The notes: generated by a model not told the origin, from the letters alone. Shown: positions 44,241 through 53,670, counted from the stretch's first letter. The stretch: 64,000 nucleotides of DNA from Pseudoxanthomonas sp. (GCF_027498035.1 NZ_CP114978.1:3720001-3784000), one strand, 5' to 3'. Numbers and translations: made by a program.

Positions 44241-44830
44241 ATACGGTTCGTTCGATTGCGCCGGTTGCTGGGGTGGCCTTGCTGGCCTGTCTGCTGTTCG
44301 CTGCCTGCAAGGGGAGCGAGAACGAGGCGATTTCAGCGCCGCCGGCATCCACTCCGGCCGTGGCGATGACCCAGTCCGAGCCGGTTGAAGCGGTGACGAC
44401 GCCTTCGGCCGATGCGCCGGTCTCGTTGAAGCTGGCCACGGTCGACGGTGGCAGCTTCGACACGGCCGCGCATCGCGGTAAATGGCTGGTGGTGAACTTC
44501 TGGGCGACCTGGTGTCATCCGTGCCTGGCGGAAATGCCTGAGTTGTCGGCCATGGCGATGCAGCGCAAGGACATTGACGTGATCGGCCTGGCCTACGACG
44601 ACATCGCGCCAGCGGCACTGAAGACCTTCATGCAGGCCCATCCGGTGAGTTACCCGATCGCGCAGGTCGATGTGTATGACCCGCCCAAGGTGTTCGAGGC
44701 ACCGACCGGCCTGCCGACGACCTATCTGCTGGACCCGCAGGGCAAAGTGGCCAAGCGTTTCGTCGGTCCGGTGACACCGGCCGAGATCGAGCAGGTTGTC
44801 GATGGTGGCAAGGCCGCCGGCATGCCATGA
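44237..44830 (+). CDS. TlpA-like thioredoxin-fold lipoprotein
   Basis: A 197-residue protein. The lipobox LLFAAC puts the lipidated Cys at residue 24, followed by a disordered linker to about residue 62 and a TlpA/ResA-like domain with NFWATWCHPC (Cys93, Cys96) and the cis-Pro loop GLPTTYLLD. It likely reduces or oxidises disulphides in the periplasm. The start codon is TTG 44237 with GGAG 8 bases upstream, overlapping the yihY stop (TTGA); the lipobox position supports this start. Confidence 0.9.
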   Translation: MNTVRSIAPVAGVALLACLLFAACKGSENEAISAPPASTPAVAMTQSEPVEAVTTPSADAPVSLKLATVDGGSFDTAAHRGKWLVVNFWATWCHPCLAEMPELSAMAMQRKDIDVIGLAYDDIAPAALKTFMQAHPVSYPIAQVDVYDPPKVFEAPTGLPTTYLLDPQGKVAKRFVGPVTPAEIEQVVDGGKAAGMP

Positions 44831-45096
44831 GCGACGCAGCCCGGTTCCTGGTCAGTGGTCGCGTGCAAGGCGTGTGCTTTCGCGCTTCGACCCAGTGGCA
44901 GGCCCGGGCGCTGGGGCTACGGGGTGTCGCGCGGAACCTGGATGATGGACGGGTGGAGGTGATCGCCCAGGGCGACGGTGTCGCTATCGAAGCACTGGCG
45001 CAGTGGTTGCAGCATGGCCCGCCGATGGCGCAGGTGGAACGAGTCGAACGCAGCGTGTGGAGCGGTGCGGTCGCGGACGGCTTCGGAACGGCCTGA
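44827..45096 (+). CDS. acyP: Acylphosphatase
   Basis: An 89-residue acylphosphatase that hydrolyses acyl phosphates such as acetyl phosphate or 1,3-bisphosphoglycerate. The phosphate loop GRVQGVCFR contains the catalytic Arg, and the catalytic Asn is in GVARNLDDGRVEV. It starts inside the tlpA-like stop (ATGA), the third gene of a coupled set. Confidence 0.94.
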   Translation: MSDAARFLVSGRVQGVCFRASTQWQARALGLRGVARNLDDGRVEVIAQGDGVAIEALAQWLQHGPPMAQVERVERSVWSGAVADGFGTA

Positions 45097-45117
45097 CTCC
45101 GCGGGCGGCGTCTGCGT

Positions 45118-46206
45118 TTACTCGGCGGAGGTGCCGGGCAGCAGCGCAGCAGCCAGGCGAGCCACGCGTCGACGCGCCGGCGCGTGGCGACCGACGTCCA
45201 GCGAGGGCTGCAGTGCGTTGGCCAGCCGCTGCGGAAAGGCGGCGTCGTTTTCAAGGAAGAAGCCGCGGGCCGCCGCACCCATCGCCGCGCAGGTGTCCGG
45301 CGCCAGCGCCAGGGCGCGGGTCACTGCATCTTCAATCCCGGCGACATCGACGGTGTAACGCGTGCCGAGCGCCATCGGACGCTGGCCGGCGGGCTGCAGC
45401 AGGATGCCGCGTTCGGGCGTCACCAGCTCGTTCATCGGCTCGCCGTCGGTGGTGATGACGACCGCCGAGGTGCTCAGTGCTTCCACCAGGTAGTGGCCAA
45501 AGCCTTCGGCTTCGGATGGGCACAGGTGGAAGGCGTGCGCGTTCTGCAGGCGGCGTAGTTCGGCATCGTCCAGATAGTCCAGGCGATGGTCGATGTTGGC
45601 GGCTTCGACCCTGGGCACATCGCGCGACTGCACCACCGTCAACATTGGCCACTCCGGGTGTTGCAGCCAGGCCTGCATGACCGCTTCGGTGCCCTTGGCG
45701 GTGCTGCGCCCGGCCACGTGCAGGAAGGCGCGCTCACGCGGCACGCTGGCGTCGAAGCGGTCCTCGCTGGTGAAGCCGATATAGCGGGTATTGCAGCCCA
45801 GTTCCGAAAATACGCGTTCGGCATTGCGCGTCTTGCACAGCACGCGTTCGAACTGCGGCAGCAGCGGCAGCCACTTGTCCAGCATCCACTCGGGATTCGG
45901 AATCAGCACGTTGCGGTGCGCCGCCGGCAGCACGCCGCGGTAGATGCGTTCCAGGAAGATCTGGGTGTCGATGCGGCCGCCCGCGACGGCCTTCAGGCGT
46001 GTACCGGCCTGCATCAGGTTGTTGAGCACGCGGGTGCCGCCGAAGCTCAGTGCCTCGCTGTGGATCTGCGCACCGCGGAGGGCGCGCGCCACGATCTCCA
46101 TGTCGCGGCGCAGACCGACCCCGTTGTCACGGGTGATCAGGCGGACGCGGCCGGTGTCGGGAAGCTTGGAGGCTGATGCGGGAGAGGGCGTGGTAAGCAG
46201 GGCCAT
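45118..46206 (-). CDS. Glycosyltransferase (GT4-like)
   Basis: A 362-residue protein with a GT-B fold. The C-terminal half has FLHVAGRSTAKGTEAVMQAW and the EGFGHYLVEALS motif with the E-x7-E pattern of retaining glycosyltransferases. The N-terminal half (RLITRDNGVGLRRDMEIVARAL) is a weak match for acceptor binding. The substrate is unknown, and no polysaccharide gene cluster is nearby. The start at ATG 46206 is the best placed, but its ribosome site is weak; the frame opens at 46278. Confidence 0.8.
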   Translation of the reverse strand: MALLTTPSPASASKLPDTGRVRLITRDNGVGLRRDMEIVARALRGAQIHSEALSFGGTRVLNNLMQAGTRLKAVAGGRIDTQIFLERIYRGVLPAAHRNVLIPNPEWMLDKWLPLLPQFERVLCKTRNAERVFSELGCNTRYIGFTSEDRFDASVPRERAFLHVAGRSTAKGTEAVMQAWLQHPEWPMLTVVQSRDVPRVEAANIDHRLDYLDDAELRRLQNAHAFHLCPSEAEGFGHYLVEALSTSAVVITTDGEPMNELVTPERGILLQPAGQRPMALGTRYTVDVAGIEDAVTRALALAPDTCAAMGAAARGFFLENDAAFPQRLANALQPSLDVGRHAPARRRVARLAAALLPGTSAE

Positions 46207-46336
46207 GGTGACGTCTGGCACGGTGAGGACGTGCTGTTGAAAGGGTATGATGCAAGGTTGCCACCCAAACGTCATCACCCAATGCCGGGCCTTGTCATCG
46301 GATGTTCAGTGCCGTGGCGACGGTGCCGGGGGGATT

Positions 46337-47122
46337 TCAGTCGTTGTTGCTGCCGTCTGGGATCGGTTTCAGCAGGTTGAAGGTCTCGTGCAGGGCTGGG
46401 TGGCCCAGCTTCTTCAGTTTCAGCGTGGACTCGGGGACCGAGGTATCGGGCAGGCGCGACAGCAGGTCCCGGATCAGGGTCAGCCGGCCGCGCCGCTGGT
46501 CGTTGAAGTCCACCAGCGTCCATGGCGCGTGGTGACTGTGGGTGGCGGCCAGCATCGCTTCGCGGGCCTGGGTGTAGTCGTCGTATTTGGCCCGGGCCTG
46601 CAGGTCCACGGGTGAGAGCTTCCAGCGCTTGAGTGGGTCGTCCAGGCGCTCGGCGAAACGAGCTTCCTGTTCCTTCTGGTCCACGGTGAGCCAGTACTTG
46701 AACAGCAGGATGCCGTCGTCGACCAATAGCTGCTCGAACACCGGTGCCTGCTGCAGGAAGGCTGCGTACTGCCCGGGCGTGCAGTAGTCCATGACCTTTT
46801 CCACGCCGGCGCGGTTGTACCAGCTACGGTCCATCAGCAGCAGCTCGCCGGCCGCCGGCAGGTGCGGCACGTAGCGCTGGAAATACCACTGGGTGGCTTC
46901 GCGGTCGCTGGGTTTTGGGAGTGCCAGCACCTTGCACTGGCGCGGATTGAGATATTCGCGGATCGCATCGATGCTGCCGCCCTTGCCGGCGGTGTCGCGG
47001 CCTTCGAAGATCACCACGATCCGGCGCCCGGTCCTGGCCAGCCAGCGCGCCATCGACACCAGTTCCAGTTGCAGCGGTTCCAGTCGGGCCTGGTAGTCCT
47101 TGCGCTTGAGTGGCTTGCTCAC
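46337..47122 (-). CDS. ppk2: Polyphosphate kinase 2
   Basis: A 261-residue one-domain PPK2 that uses polyphosphate to phosphorylate nucleoside diphosphates (class I) or monophosphates. The Walker A loop is FEGRDTAGKGG (39-49) and the Walker B/lid region is LLLMDRSWYNRAGVE. It starts at GTG 47122, overlapping the HTH gene stop (GTGA), which suggests coupled expression. Substrate class cannot be fixed from sequence alone. Confidence 0.93.
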   Translation of the reverse strand: MSKPLKRKDYQARLEPLQLELVSMARWLARTGRRIVVIFEGRDTAGKGGSIDAIREYLNPRQCKVLALPKPSDREATQWYFQRYVPHLPAAGELLLMDRSWYNRAGVEKVMDYCTPGQYAAFLQQAPVFEQLLVDDGILLFKYWLTVDQKEQEARFAERLDDPLKRWKLSPVDLQARAKYDDYTQAREAMLAATHSHHAPWTLVDFNDQRRGRLTLIRDLLSRLPDTSVPESTLKLKKLGHPALHETFNLLKPIPDGSNND

Positions 47123-47478
47123 GATGCATCCTTTGCGGAAGTGCGGCGCCGTCGGGCGCGGGTATCGGCCATGCCGCGAGCGACTTCAATCAGCGCCCCT
47201 CGCTGGCGTGGAGTCAGGCTGCGATAGGCGGTCAGCAGGTCGGATTCGCCACGGGTCCGGGCCGGATCGAGCTGGCTGGCCAGTTCCGACAAGAGCGCGC
47301 CGGCCGGAATCCCCAGCGTACGCGCCAGGGCGATGAGTTGTTCGCGACCGGGCAGTTTTTCCCCGGCCATCCAGGCCCGCACGGTGGCGGCGCCGACACG
47401 GGGAATGGCGGCGGCGAGATCGGCGGCGCTCAAGCCACTGCTGCGCGCGAGCAGGCGCAGCGTGGTGTCCAGCGCCAC
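47119..47478 (-). CDS. Helix-turn-helix (XRE-like) protein upstream of ppk2
   Basis: A 119-residue protein with an N-terminal HTH of the XRE/Cro type (GLSAADLAAAIPRVG and ATVRAWMAGEKLPGREQLIALA, about 15-55) and a basic C-terminal tail. It starts at GTG 47478, 7 bases after moaB, and its stop overlaps ppk2. It may control the moaB-HTH-ppk2 unit. Target sites are not evident. Confidence 0.8.
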   Translation of the reverse strand: MALDTTLRLLARSSGLSAADLAAAIPRVGAATVRAWMAGEKLPGREQLIALARTLGIPAGALLSELASQLDPARTRGESDLLTAYRSLTPRQRGALIEVARGMADTRARRRRTSAKDAS

Positions 47479-47484
47479 GCGCGC

Positions 47485-48003
47485 CTACTCCTTCAACCGT
47501 GGCCGCAAAGTGGCCAGGTTGCAGGGGCGGGTGCGGGCATCGAGCTGGGCGCCGATGATCTTTTCCCAGCCGGTGCGGCAGGCCGAGGTCGAACCCGGCA
47601 GGCAGAAGATGAAGGTCTGGTTGGCCAGCCCGGCAAAGGCGCGTGACTGCAGCGCCGAGGTGCCGATCTCGTCCACGCTGACGGCGCGGAACAGTTCACC
47701 GAAGCCGGGCATTTCCTTGTCTAGCAGCGGCAGGACGGCCTCGGGCGTGGAGTCGCGGCCGGTGAAGCCGGTGCCGCCGGTGACCAGCACGCCGTCCACT
47801 TCGTCATCGGCGATCCAGCGCGAGATGATCGCGCGCATCCGATAGATGTCGTCGGTGACCAGCAGGCGTTCGTGCAGCAGGTGGCCGGCATCGGTGGTGA
47901 CCTGCACCAGGTAATCGCCGGAACTGTCATTGGCCAGGGTGCGGGTGTCGGAGACGGTCAGCACGCACAGGCGCAGAGGGATCAGGGTGTCGGCATGGCT
48001 CAT
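47485..48003 (-). CDS. moaB: Molybdenum cofactor biosynthesis protein MoaB
   Basis: A 172-residue MogA/MoaB family protein, which adenylates molybdopterin before metal insertion. The substrate loop VLVTGGTGFTGRDSTPEAV and the FCLPGSTSAC loop are intact, and LRLCVLTVSDTRT is typical at the start. No other moa gene is in the window. It appears to head the HTH-ppk2 unit, 45 bases downstream of prfA. Confidence 0.92.
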   Translation of the reverse strand: MSHADTLIPLRLCVLTVSDTRTLANDSSGDYLVQVTTDAGHLLHERLLVTDDIYRMRAIISRWIADDEVDGVLVTGGTGFTGRDSTPEAVLPLLDKEMPGFGELFRAVSVDEIGTSALQSRAFAGLANQTFIFCLPGSTSACRTGWEKIIGAQLDARTRPCNLATLRPRLKE

Positions 48004-48047
48004 GGGCCCAGCCTAAGCGTTGGGCCGCGCGGCTTCAACGCGGCGCG

Positions 48048-49133
48048 TCAACTGCCTTCGGCAAGCCGGGCCAGCTCGTCGGCCTGGTGCTCGTGCAGCA
48101 GGCGGCCGATCAGGTCGTCCATGCCGCCTTCGATGATGTTGGGCAGGTCATACAGGGTCAGGCCTTCGACGCGATGGTCGGTGATCCGGCCCTGCGGGAA
48201 GTTGTAGGTGCGGATGCGCTGGCTGCGGTCGCCGCTGCCGACCTGCAGCTTGCGGGTTTCGGCTTCGGCCGCGGCCTGCTTGCTGCGCTCGGCGTCGAGC
48301 AGCTGCGCCTTGAGCCGCTTCATCGCCTTGTCGCGGTTGGCGTGCTGGCTGCGTTCGGTCTGGCATTCGACCACCGTGCCGGTGGGCACGTGGGTGATGC
48401 GGATCGCCGAATCGGTCTTGTTGACGTGCTGGCCGCCGGCGCCGGACGAGCGAAAGGTGTCGACCCGCAGGTCGGCCGGATTGATCACGATCTCCTCGAC
48501 CTCGTCGGCCTCTGGAATGATCGCCACCGTCGCGGCCGAGGTGTGGATGCGGCCCTGCGATTCGGTGGCCGGCACGCGCTGCACGCGATGCGTGCCCGAT
48601 TCGAACTTCAGCCGCGAATACGCGCCACGGCCGACTACGCGCGCCACCACTTCCTTGTAGCCGCCGTGCTCGCCGGGCGAATCGGATTCGACCTCCACCT
48701 TCCAGCCCTGGCGCTCGGCATAGCGGGCGTACATGCGGAACAGGTCGCCGGCGAAGATCGCGGCTTCGTCGCCACCGGTGCCGGCGCGTACTTCCAGGAA
48801 CAGGTTGCCGTCGTCGCGCGCGTCGCGCGGAATCAACAGCAGCGACAGGGTTTCGTCCAGTTCGGCCAGGCGCGCCTGGGCGGTGCTGACTTCCTCGTCG
48901 GCCAGCTCGCGCAGTTCGGGGTCCTCGCGCATGGCCAGCGCCGCGGCCAGGTCGTTCTGCGCGCGGCTTTCGTCGGCCATGGCGGTGGCGATCGGTTCGA
49001 GCTGGGCGAATTCGCGCGAGAAGTCGCGGAAACGGCTGTTGTCCGCCACCACCGACGGGTCGGCAAGCAGGCGTTCGAGTTCTTCGCGACGCTCGGCCAG
49101 CGCCTCCAGCTTACGGCGCAGGGTCGGCGTCAT
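48048..49133 (-). CDS. prfA: Peptide chain release factor 1
   Basis: A 361-residue RF1, which ends translation at UAA and UAG. The PAT tripeptide (188-190, RVPATESQ) reads the stop codon, and GGQ (233-235, GAGGQHVNKTDS) triggers release. The Gln is the target of PrmC, encoded elsewhere in this window. It overlaps the end of hemA by 23 bases, an arrangement common in gammaproteobacteria. Confidence 0.97.
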   Translation of the reverse strand: MTPTLRRKLEALAERREELERLLADPSVVADNSRFRDFSREFAQLEPIATAMADESRAQNDLAAALAMREDPELRELADEEVSTAQARLAELDETLSLLLIPRDARDDGNLFLEVRAGTGGDEAAIFAGDLFRMYARYAERQGWKVEVESDSPGEHGGYKEVVARVVGRGAYSRLKFESGTHRVQRVPATESQGRIHTSAATVAIIPEADEVEEIVINPADLRVDTFRSSGAGGQHVNKTDSAIRITHVPTGTVVECQTERSQHANRDKAMKRLKAQLLDAERSKQAAAEAETRKLQVGSGDRSQRIRTYNFPQGRITDHRVEGLTLYDLPNIIEGGMDDLIGRLLHEHQADELARLAEGS

Positions 49134-50391
49134 CGGGCAACTTGGCGTGGGAGTAGGGCGCCTGGGCCGGGAACATCCGGTCGGCTGCGCGGGTGAGTTC
49201 GGTGTCGCCGGACAGCGCCGCTTCGCGCAGGGCAGCGGTTGGCGGGTGCAGCAGGCGGTTGGTCAGGGTATGGGCCAGGAATTCCAGCACCTGCGCCGGG
49301 TCGCGGCCGTTGGCCAGCTGCGACTGCGCCTTGTCCAGCACGTCCTGGCGCGTGGCATCACCGTAGGCGCGCAGGCGCTTGAGCGGCTCCTGGCGGTTGC
49401 CGGCCTGCAGGGTTTCAACGAAGCGCGCGACCTGCACATCGATGATGGCTTCGGCCTCGTCGGCGGCTTCGCGGCGACCGCGGCGGTTTTCCTCGACGGC
49501 GCGTTCCAGGTCGTCGACCGTGTAGAGATAGGCGTCGTCCAATTCGGCGACGCTGGCCTCGATGTCGCGCGGCACGGCCAGGTCGAACAGCATCATCGGC
49601 TTGTGCTTGCGCCGACGCAGGGCTTCGGCAACCTGCGTACGGGTGATGATCGGTTCGCGCGCGGCGGTGGCCGAGAACACCACGTCGGCCTCGCCCAGGT
49701 GGCGGTCCAGCTCGGTCAGTGGCATCGCCACGCCGCCGTGGCGGCTGGCCAGCTCCTGCGCATGTGCAAGCGTGCGGTTGGCGACCAGCAAGCGCCGGAC
49801 CTTGCCTTCGCTCAGGTGCTTGGCGGCCAGCTCGATGGTCTCGCCGGCGCCGACCAGCAGCACGGTTGAATCGCTCAGCCTGGCGAACGAGTTCTGTGCC
49901 AGGCGCACGGCGGTGGAGGCAACGGAAATCGGATTCGCGCCGACGCGGGTGTCGGTGCGGGCGCGCTTGGCCACGGCGAAAGCCTGCTGGAACAGCCGGT
50001 CCAGGCCGCTGCCCAGTGCCTGGTGCTCGCGCGCCAGCGCCCAGGCGTCCTTCACCTGGCCCAGGATCTGCGGTTCGCCCAGGACCATCGAATCCAGCCC
50101 GGTGGCGACCCTGAACAAGTGGCGCACGGCCTCGGCATCGCGGTGGCGATAAAGATAGGTGTCCAGCCCTTCGCCATGGGTGGCCAGCCATTGCACCAGC
50201 GGCGTGGCGTCGTCGGCCACGGCGTACAGCTCGGTCCGGTTGCAGGTGGACAGCAGTGCGGCCTCGCTGACCTGGGGCAGGCCGCGCAAGGCGCCCAGCG
50301 CCTCGGGCAGCGCATCGCCGGCAAAAGCCACCCGTTCGCGCAGATTGACCGGCGCGGTTTGGTGGTTCAATCCGAGGACCCACAACGTCAT
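49111..50391 (-). CDS. hemA: Glutamyl-tRNA reductase
   Basis: A 426-residue enzyme that reduces glutamyl-tRNA(Glu) to glutamate-1-semialdehyde, the first step of haem synthesis by the C5 route. The catalytic Cys50 lies in LSTCNRTE, and the GLNHQTAPV start, VGAGETIELAAKHL NADPH loop and dimerisation helix are present. It is divergent from the TPR-lolB-ispE set across 66 bases. Confidence 0.97.
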   Translation of the reverse strand: MTLWVLGLNHQTAPVNLRERVAFAGDALPEALGALRGLPQVSEAALLSTCNRTELYAVADDATPLVQWLATHGEGLDTYLYRHRDAEAVRHLFRVATGLDSMVLGEPQILGQVKDAWALAREHQALGSGLDRLFQQAFAVAKRARTDTRVGANPISVASTAVRLAQNSFARLSDSTVLLVGAGETIELAAKHLSEGKVRRLLVANRTLAHAQELASRHGGVAMPLTELDRHLGEADVVFSATAAREPIITRTQVAEALRRRKHKPMMLFDLAVPRDIEASVAELDDAYLYTVDDLERAVEENRRGRREAADEAEAIIDVQVARFVETLQAGNRQEPLKRLRAYGDATRQDVLDKAQSQLANGRDPAQVLEFLAHTLTNRLLHPPTAALREAALSGDTELTRAADRMFPAQAPYSHAKLPDDADPAP

Positions 50392-50457
50392 TTTTCGGGG
50401 CTTGCGCTAAGCTGCTGGCTATCTGTTGCCCGCCATTTTACGGCCCGGTTCCCCCTA

Positions 50458-52143
50458 ATGCCTGCAAAGATGCGTTTCGTCCCGCCGTTGTTGCTGATTC
50501 TTGCCGGTTTTGCGTCATCTCCTGCGCTCCAGGCCCGGCAGCCAGCCAAGCCGGCGGACCAGGCGGCCGGGGTGCTGGAGCCAGTGCTGGCTGGTGAATT
50601 CGCCCTGCAGGCCGGCAAGCTGCCCGACGCCGCACGCTGGTACCTGCAGGCAGCCGAAGCCGGCCATGACGTCGGCCTGGCCGAACTGGCGACCCGGATT
50701 TCCCTGCTCGCCAACGACGATGCGCGTGCCACCCGTGCCCTGAAACTATGGAAGCAGCGCGCCCCGGAGTCGCTCGCCATGCGTGCGGCCCAGGCCACGC
50801 TGGCGTTGCGCGATGGCCGCGAGCGTCCGGCCCGGCGTGAACTCGAATCCCTGTTGCGCGACCCCGATCCCCAGGCCTGGCGCTATGCGCTGACGGCATT
50901 GGGCAGTGGTGGCCGGGATCCAGCGCTGTCGGCCAAGCTGCTGGGCCAGTTGCTGGATGGCAAGGCGCTGCCGAACCAGTTGAATGTCTGGTTGGCCTTC
51001 GGTGGACTGGCCCAGTCGCTGGAGCAGCCGGCGCTGGCCGAGCGTATCGTCGGCGAAGTCATCCAGCGCTTCCCGGTCAATGCGCAAGTCAGCCTGTTGC
51101 ACGCCAGCCAGCTGCGCCAGGCCGGCAAGACCGACCAGGCTCGCCAGGTACTGGAAAACCTGCAGCAGCAGGCCGATGTCGACCCGAATGTCCGTCTGGG
51201 TGCCGCGGCCGAGTTCGATGCACTGGGCCTGCCGACCCAGGCGGCGGCGGTGCTGGCCCGCGGGCCGCAGGACACCCGCACCTACGGCCTGCGCGCGTCG
51301 CTATTGGCCAAGGCGGACGATACCGATGGCCTGGCCCGGCTGTACGACGAGGCCAAGACTTCGAATACCGATGCCCAGGACATGGCCCAGCGCCTGCTGC
51401 TGGGACAGATCGCGGAGTACCTCAAGCGGCCGCAGGAGGCGCTGGACTGGTACCAGGGCGTCGGTCATGGCGAGCATCAGGTGGAAGCGCGCTTGCGCGC
51501 GGCCAACGTGCTGTTCCAGTTGGGTCGCAAGGACGAAGCTTTTGCCTCGGCGCACGCGATGCAGGCCGATGCCAGCGTCGATGACGATGCGCGCCGCGAT
51601 GCCTATCTGCTGGAAGCTGACCTGCGCCAGAAGAACGATGACGATGCCGGCGAGCTGGATGCGCTGGCCCGCGGCCTGGCGGCGTATCCGGACGACAACA
51701 ACCTCCTGTATTCACGCGGCCTGGCCTGGGAGCGGCGCGACCGCATCGACCGTGCCGAGGCCGACCTGCGCCGCGTGCTGGTCACCGACCCGACCAACAC
51801 CGCCGCGCTCAACGCACTGGGCTACACCCTGGCCGATCGCACCGATCGCTATAAGGAAGCGTTGGAGCTGATCGATCGCGCCCGTGCGGCCGAGCCCGAC
51901 GAACCGGCGATCCTGGACAGCTATGGCTGGGTGCTCTATCGCATGGGCCGGCGCGACGAGGCGCTGGTCCAGATCCGGCGTGCCTTCACCCTGATGAAGG
52001 ACCCGGAAATCGCCGCCCACCTGGGCCAGCTGCTGTGGGAGCAGGGCAACAAGGACGAGGCGCGGCATTACTTCGATGAGGCGCGCAAGCTGGATCCGGA
52101 CAATCGCTCGCTGCTGCGCGCGCTGGAAAAGACCGGCGCATGA
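50458..52143 (+). CDS. Tetratricopeptide repeat protein
   Basis: A 561-residue protein with an N-terminal signal peptide (about 1-26, ending near LQARQ) and about ten TPR-like helical pairs. The clearest are near the C-terminus (AALNALGYTLADRTDRYKEA, ILDSYGWVLYRMGRRDEALV, LGQLLWEQGNKDEARHYFDE). It lies directly upstream of lolB (ATGA overlap), as in Pseudomonas and other relatives, and probably acts in the periplasm or envelope in protein-protein contacts. ATG 50458 is used; ATG 50470 is also possible. Confidence 0.88.
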   Translation: MPAKMRFVPPLLLILAGFASSPALQARQPAKPADQAAGVLEPVLAGEFALQAGKLPDAARWYLQAAEAGHDVGLAELATRISLLANDDARATRALKLWKQRAPESLAMRAAQATLALRDGRERPARRELESLLRDPDPQAWRYALTALGSGGRDPALSAKLLGQLLDGKALPNQLNVWLAFGGLAQSLEQPALAERIVGEVIQRFPVNAQVSLLHASQLRQAGKTDQARQVLENLQQQADVDPNVRLGAAAEFDALGLPTQAAAVLARGPQDTRTYGLRASLLAKADDTDGLARLYDEAKTSNTDAQDMAQRLLLGQIAEYLKRPQEALDWYQGVGHGEHQVEARLRAANVLFQLGRKDEAFASAHAMQADASVDDDARRDAYLLEADLRQKNDDDAGELDALARGLAAYPDDNNLLYSRGLAWERRDRIDRAEADLRRVLVTDPTNTAALNALGYTLADRTDRYKEALELIDRARAAEPDEPAILDSYGWVLYRMGRRDEALVQIRRAFTLMKDPEIAAHLGQLLWEQGNKDEARHYFDEARKLDPDNRSLLRALEKTGA

Positions 52144-52784
52144 GCCGGCATCTGCGATGCGTGGCGGCGCTGGCTGCGGTCCTGTTGCTGGCCGGTTGCG
52201 CGGGCCTGTCCACGCGCCAGTCGTTGCCGCCGGCGGTCGATGTGGCTGCGGCGGCGCAGGTGCAAGCCGTTCGCGAGCAATGGCTGCAGGCCCATCGCGA
52301 CTGGTCGCTGGAAGGGCGGGTGGCGATTCGCCGTGCCGACAAGGGTGGCAGTGGCCGCATCGACTGGACCCAGCGCGGCGAGGATTTCGAAGTGTCGCTC
52401 AGTGCGCCGATTACCCGCCAGAGTTGGCGCCTGACCGGCGATGGCGCGGGCGTGGTGCTGGATGGCCTGGATGGCGGTCCGCGTCGTGGTGCCGATGCTG
52501 GGCAGTTGCTGGTCGAAGCAACCGGCTGGGAGATTCCAGTGCAGGCGCTGGCCTACTGGATTCGCGGCCAGGCGGCACCGGGTCTGTCGGCGGCCGATCT
52601 CCAATATGGGGTCGACGGCCAGCTGGCCGCGCTCAGCCAGGGTGGCTGGAAGATCGCCTATACGGCCTGGCAGCCGGCGGCCGGCGACACGCCCGCGCTG
52701 CCGGCGCGGATCGAGGCCGAGCGCGGCGATTCGCGCGTTCGCCTGATCGTGGACGGCTGGCAACCCGGCGCGGCGTCGCCATGA
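52140..52784 (+). CDS. lolB: Outer-membrane lipoprotein LolB
   Basis: A 214-residue lipoprotein that receives lipoproteins from LolA and inserts them into the outer membrane. The lipobox LLLAGC places the lipidated Cys at residue 20. The beta-half-barrel body (WSLEGRVAIRRADKG, SWRLTGDGAGVVLDG, YWIRGQAAPGL) fits LolB. It overlaps both neighbours by four bases (ATGA). Confidence 0.94.
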   Translation: MSRHLRCVAALAAVLLLAGCAGLSTRQSLPPAVDVAAAAQVQAVREQWLQAHRDWSLEGRVAIRRADKGGSGRIDWTQRGEDFEVSLSAPITRQSWRLTGDGAGVVLDGLDGGPRRGADAGQLLVEATGWEIPVQALAYWIRGQAAPGLSAADLQYGVDGQLAALSQGGWKIAYTAWQPAAGDTPALPARIEAERGDSRVRLIVDGWQPGAASP

Positions 52785-53665
52785 TCGACGCGGTTGCGCC
52801 GGGCGGCTGGTCCTGGTGGCCGGCGCCGGCTAAGTTGAACCTGTGCCTGCGGATCACCGGCCGCCGGGCCGACGGTTATCACGACCTGCAGAGTGCTTTT
52901 CGCATCCTGGATTGGGGGGATCGGGTCGGTATCCGGTTGCGGGCGGATGGCCACATTGGACGGGTCGGGGCATCGGTCCCCGGCGTGGCCGAAGCTGATG
53001 ACCTGCTGGTCCGGGCCGCGCTTCTGCTGAAAAATCACGCCAATACCGCGCAAGGTGCTGAGATCTGCGTCGAAAAGCGCATTCCAGCCGGCGGTGGCTT
53101 TGGTGGCGGCTCGTCCGATGCGGCCACCGTGCTGCGTGTGCTCGACCGGTTGTGGGACCTGGATCTGGGTGAAGACGCGCTGGCTGCGCTTGGACTGACC
53201 CTGGGTGCGGACGTGCCGGTGTTCGTACGCGGGCGCAATGCCTGGGCCGAAGGCGTCGGCGAACAACTCACGCCGTTGGACCTGCCGCAGGCCTGGTACG
53301 TGCTGGTCGACCCGGGCATCCACGTCGCCACGGCCGGGCTGTTTGCAGCGCCGGATTTGACGCGCACTGCCACACCCGTGAAAATAGCGGACTTCCTTTC
53401 CGGATCTGTGCCCGACAACGTGTTCGAGCCGGTGCTGCGTCGTCGTGAACCTGCCATCGAGGCGGTGTTCGCCACGCTCTCGCGCATCGGGACGCCACGG
53501 CTGACGGGGACGGGCAGCGGCTGTTTCGTGGAATTCGCAAGCCTTCAGGCCGCCCAGGCCGGATTGGCATTGTTACCTGCGGATCTGCGTGGCTGGGTGG
53601 TAGCCGGGGCGACGCGCTCGCGCCTGCTGGATGCGCTGGAAAGGAACATGCAGGACATCAACTGA
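52781..53665 (+). CDS. ispE: 4-diphosphocytidyl-2-C-methyl-D-erythritol kinase
   Basis: A 294-residue GHMP kinase of the MEP isoprenoid pathway. PAPAKLNLCLRITGRRADGY opens the fold, PAGGGFGGGSSDAA (102-115) is the ATP loop, and GTGSGCFVEF is the third motif. It starts inside lolB (ATGA) and ends 5 bases before a tRNA gene, matching the lolB-ispE-tRNA-prs order of many gammaproteobacteria. Confidence 0.96.
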   Translation: MIDAVAPGGWSWWPAPAKLNLCLRITGRRADGYHDLQSAFRILDWGDRVGIRLRADGHIGRVGASVPGVAEADDLLVRAALLLKNHANTAQGAEICVEKRIPAGGGFGGGSSDAATVLRVLDRLWDLDLGEDALAALGLTLGADVPVFVRGRNAWAEGVGEQLTPLDLPQAWYVLVDPGIHVATAGLFAAPDLTRTATPVKIADFLSGSVPDNVFEPVLRRREPAIEAVFATLSRIGTPRLTGTGSGCFVEFASLQAAQAGLALLPADLRGWVVAGATRSRLLDALERNMQDIN

Positions 53666-53670
53666 TTCAT

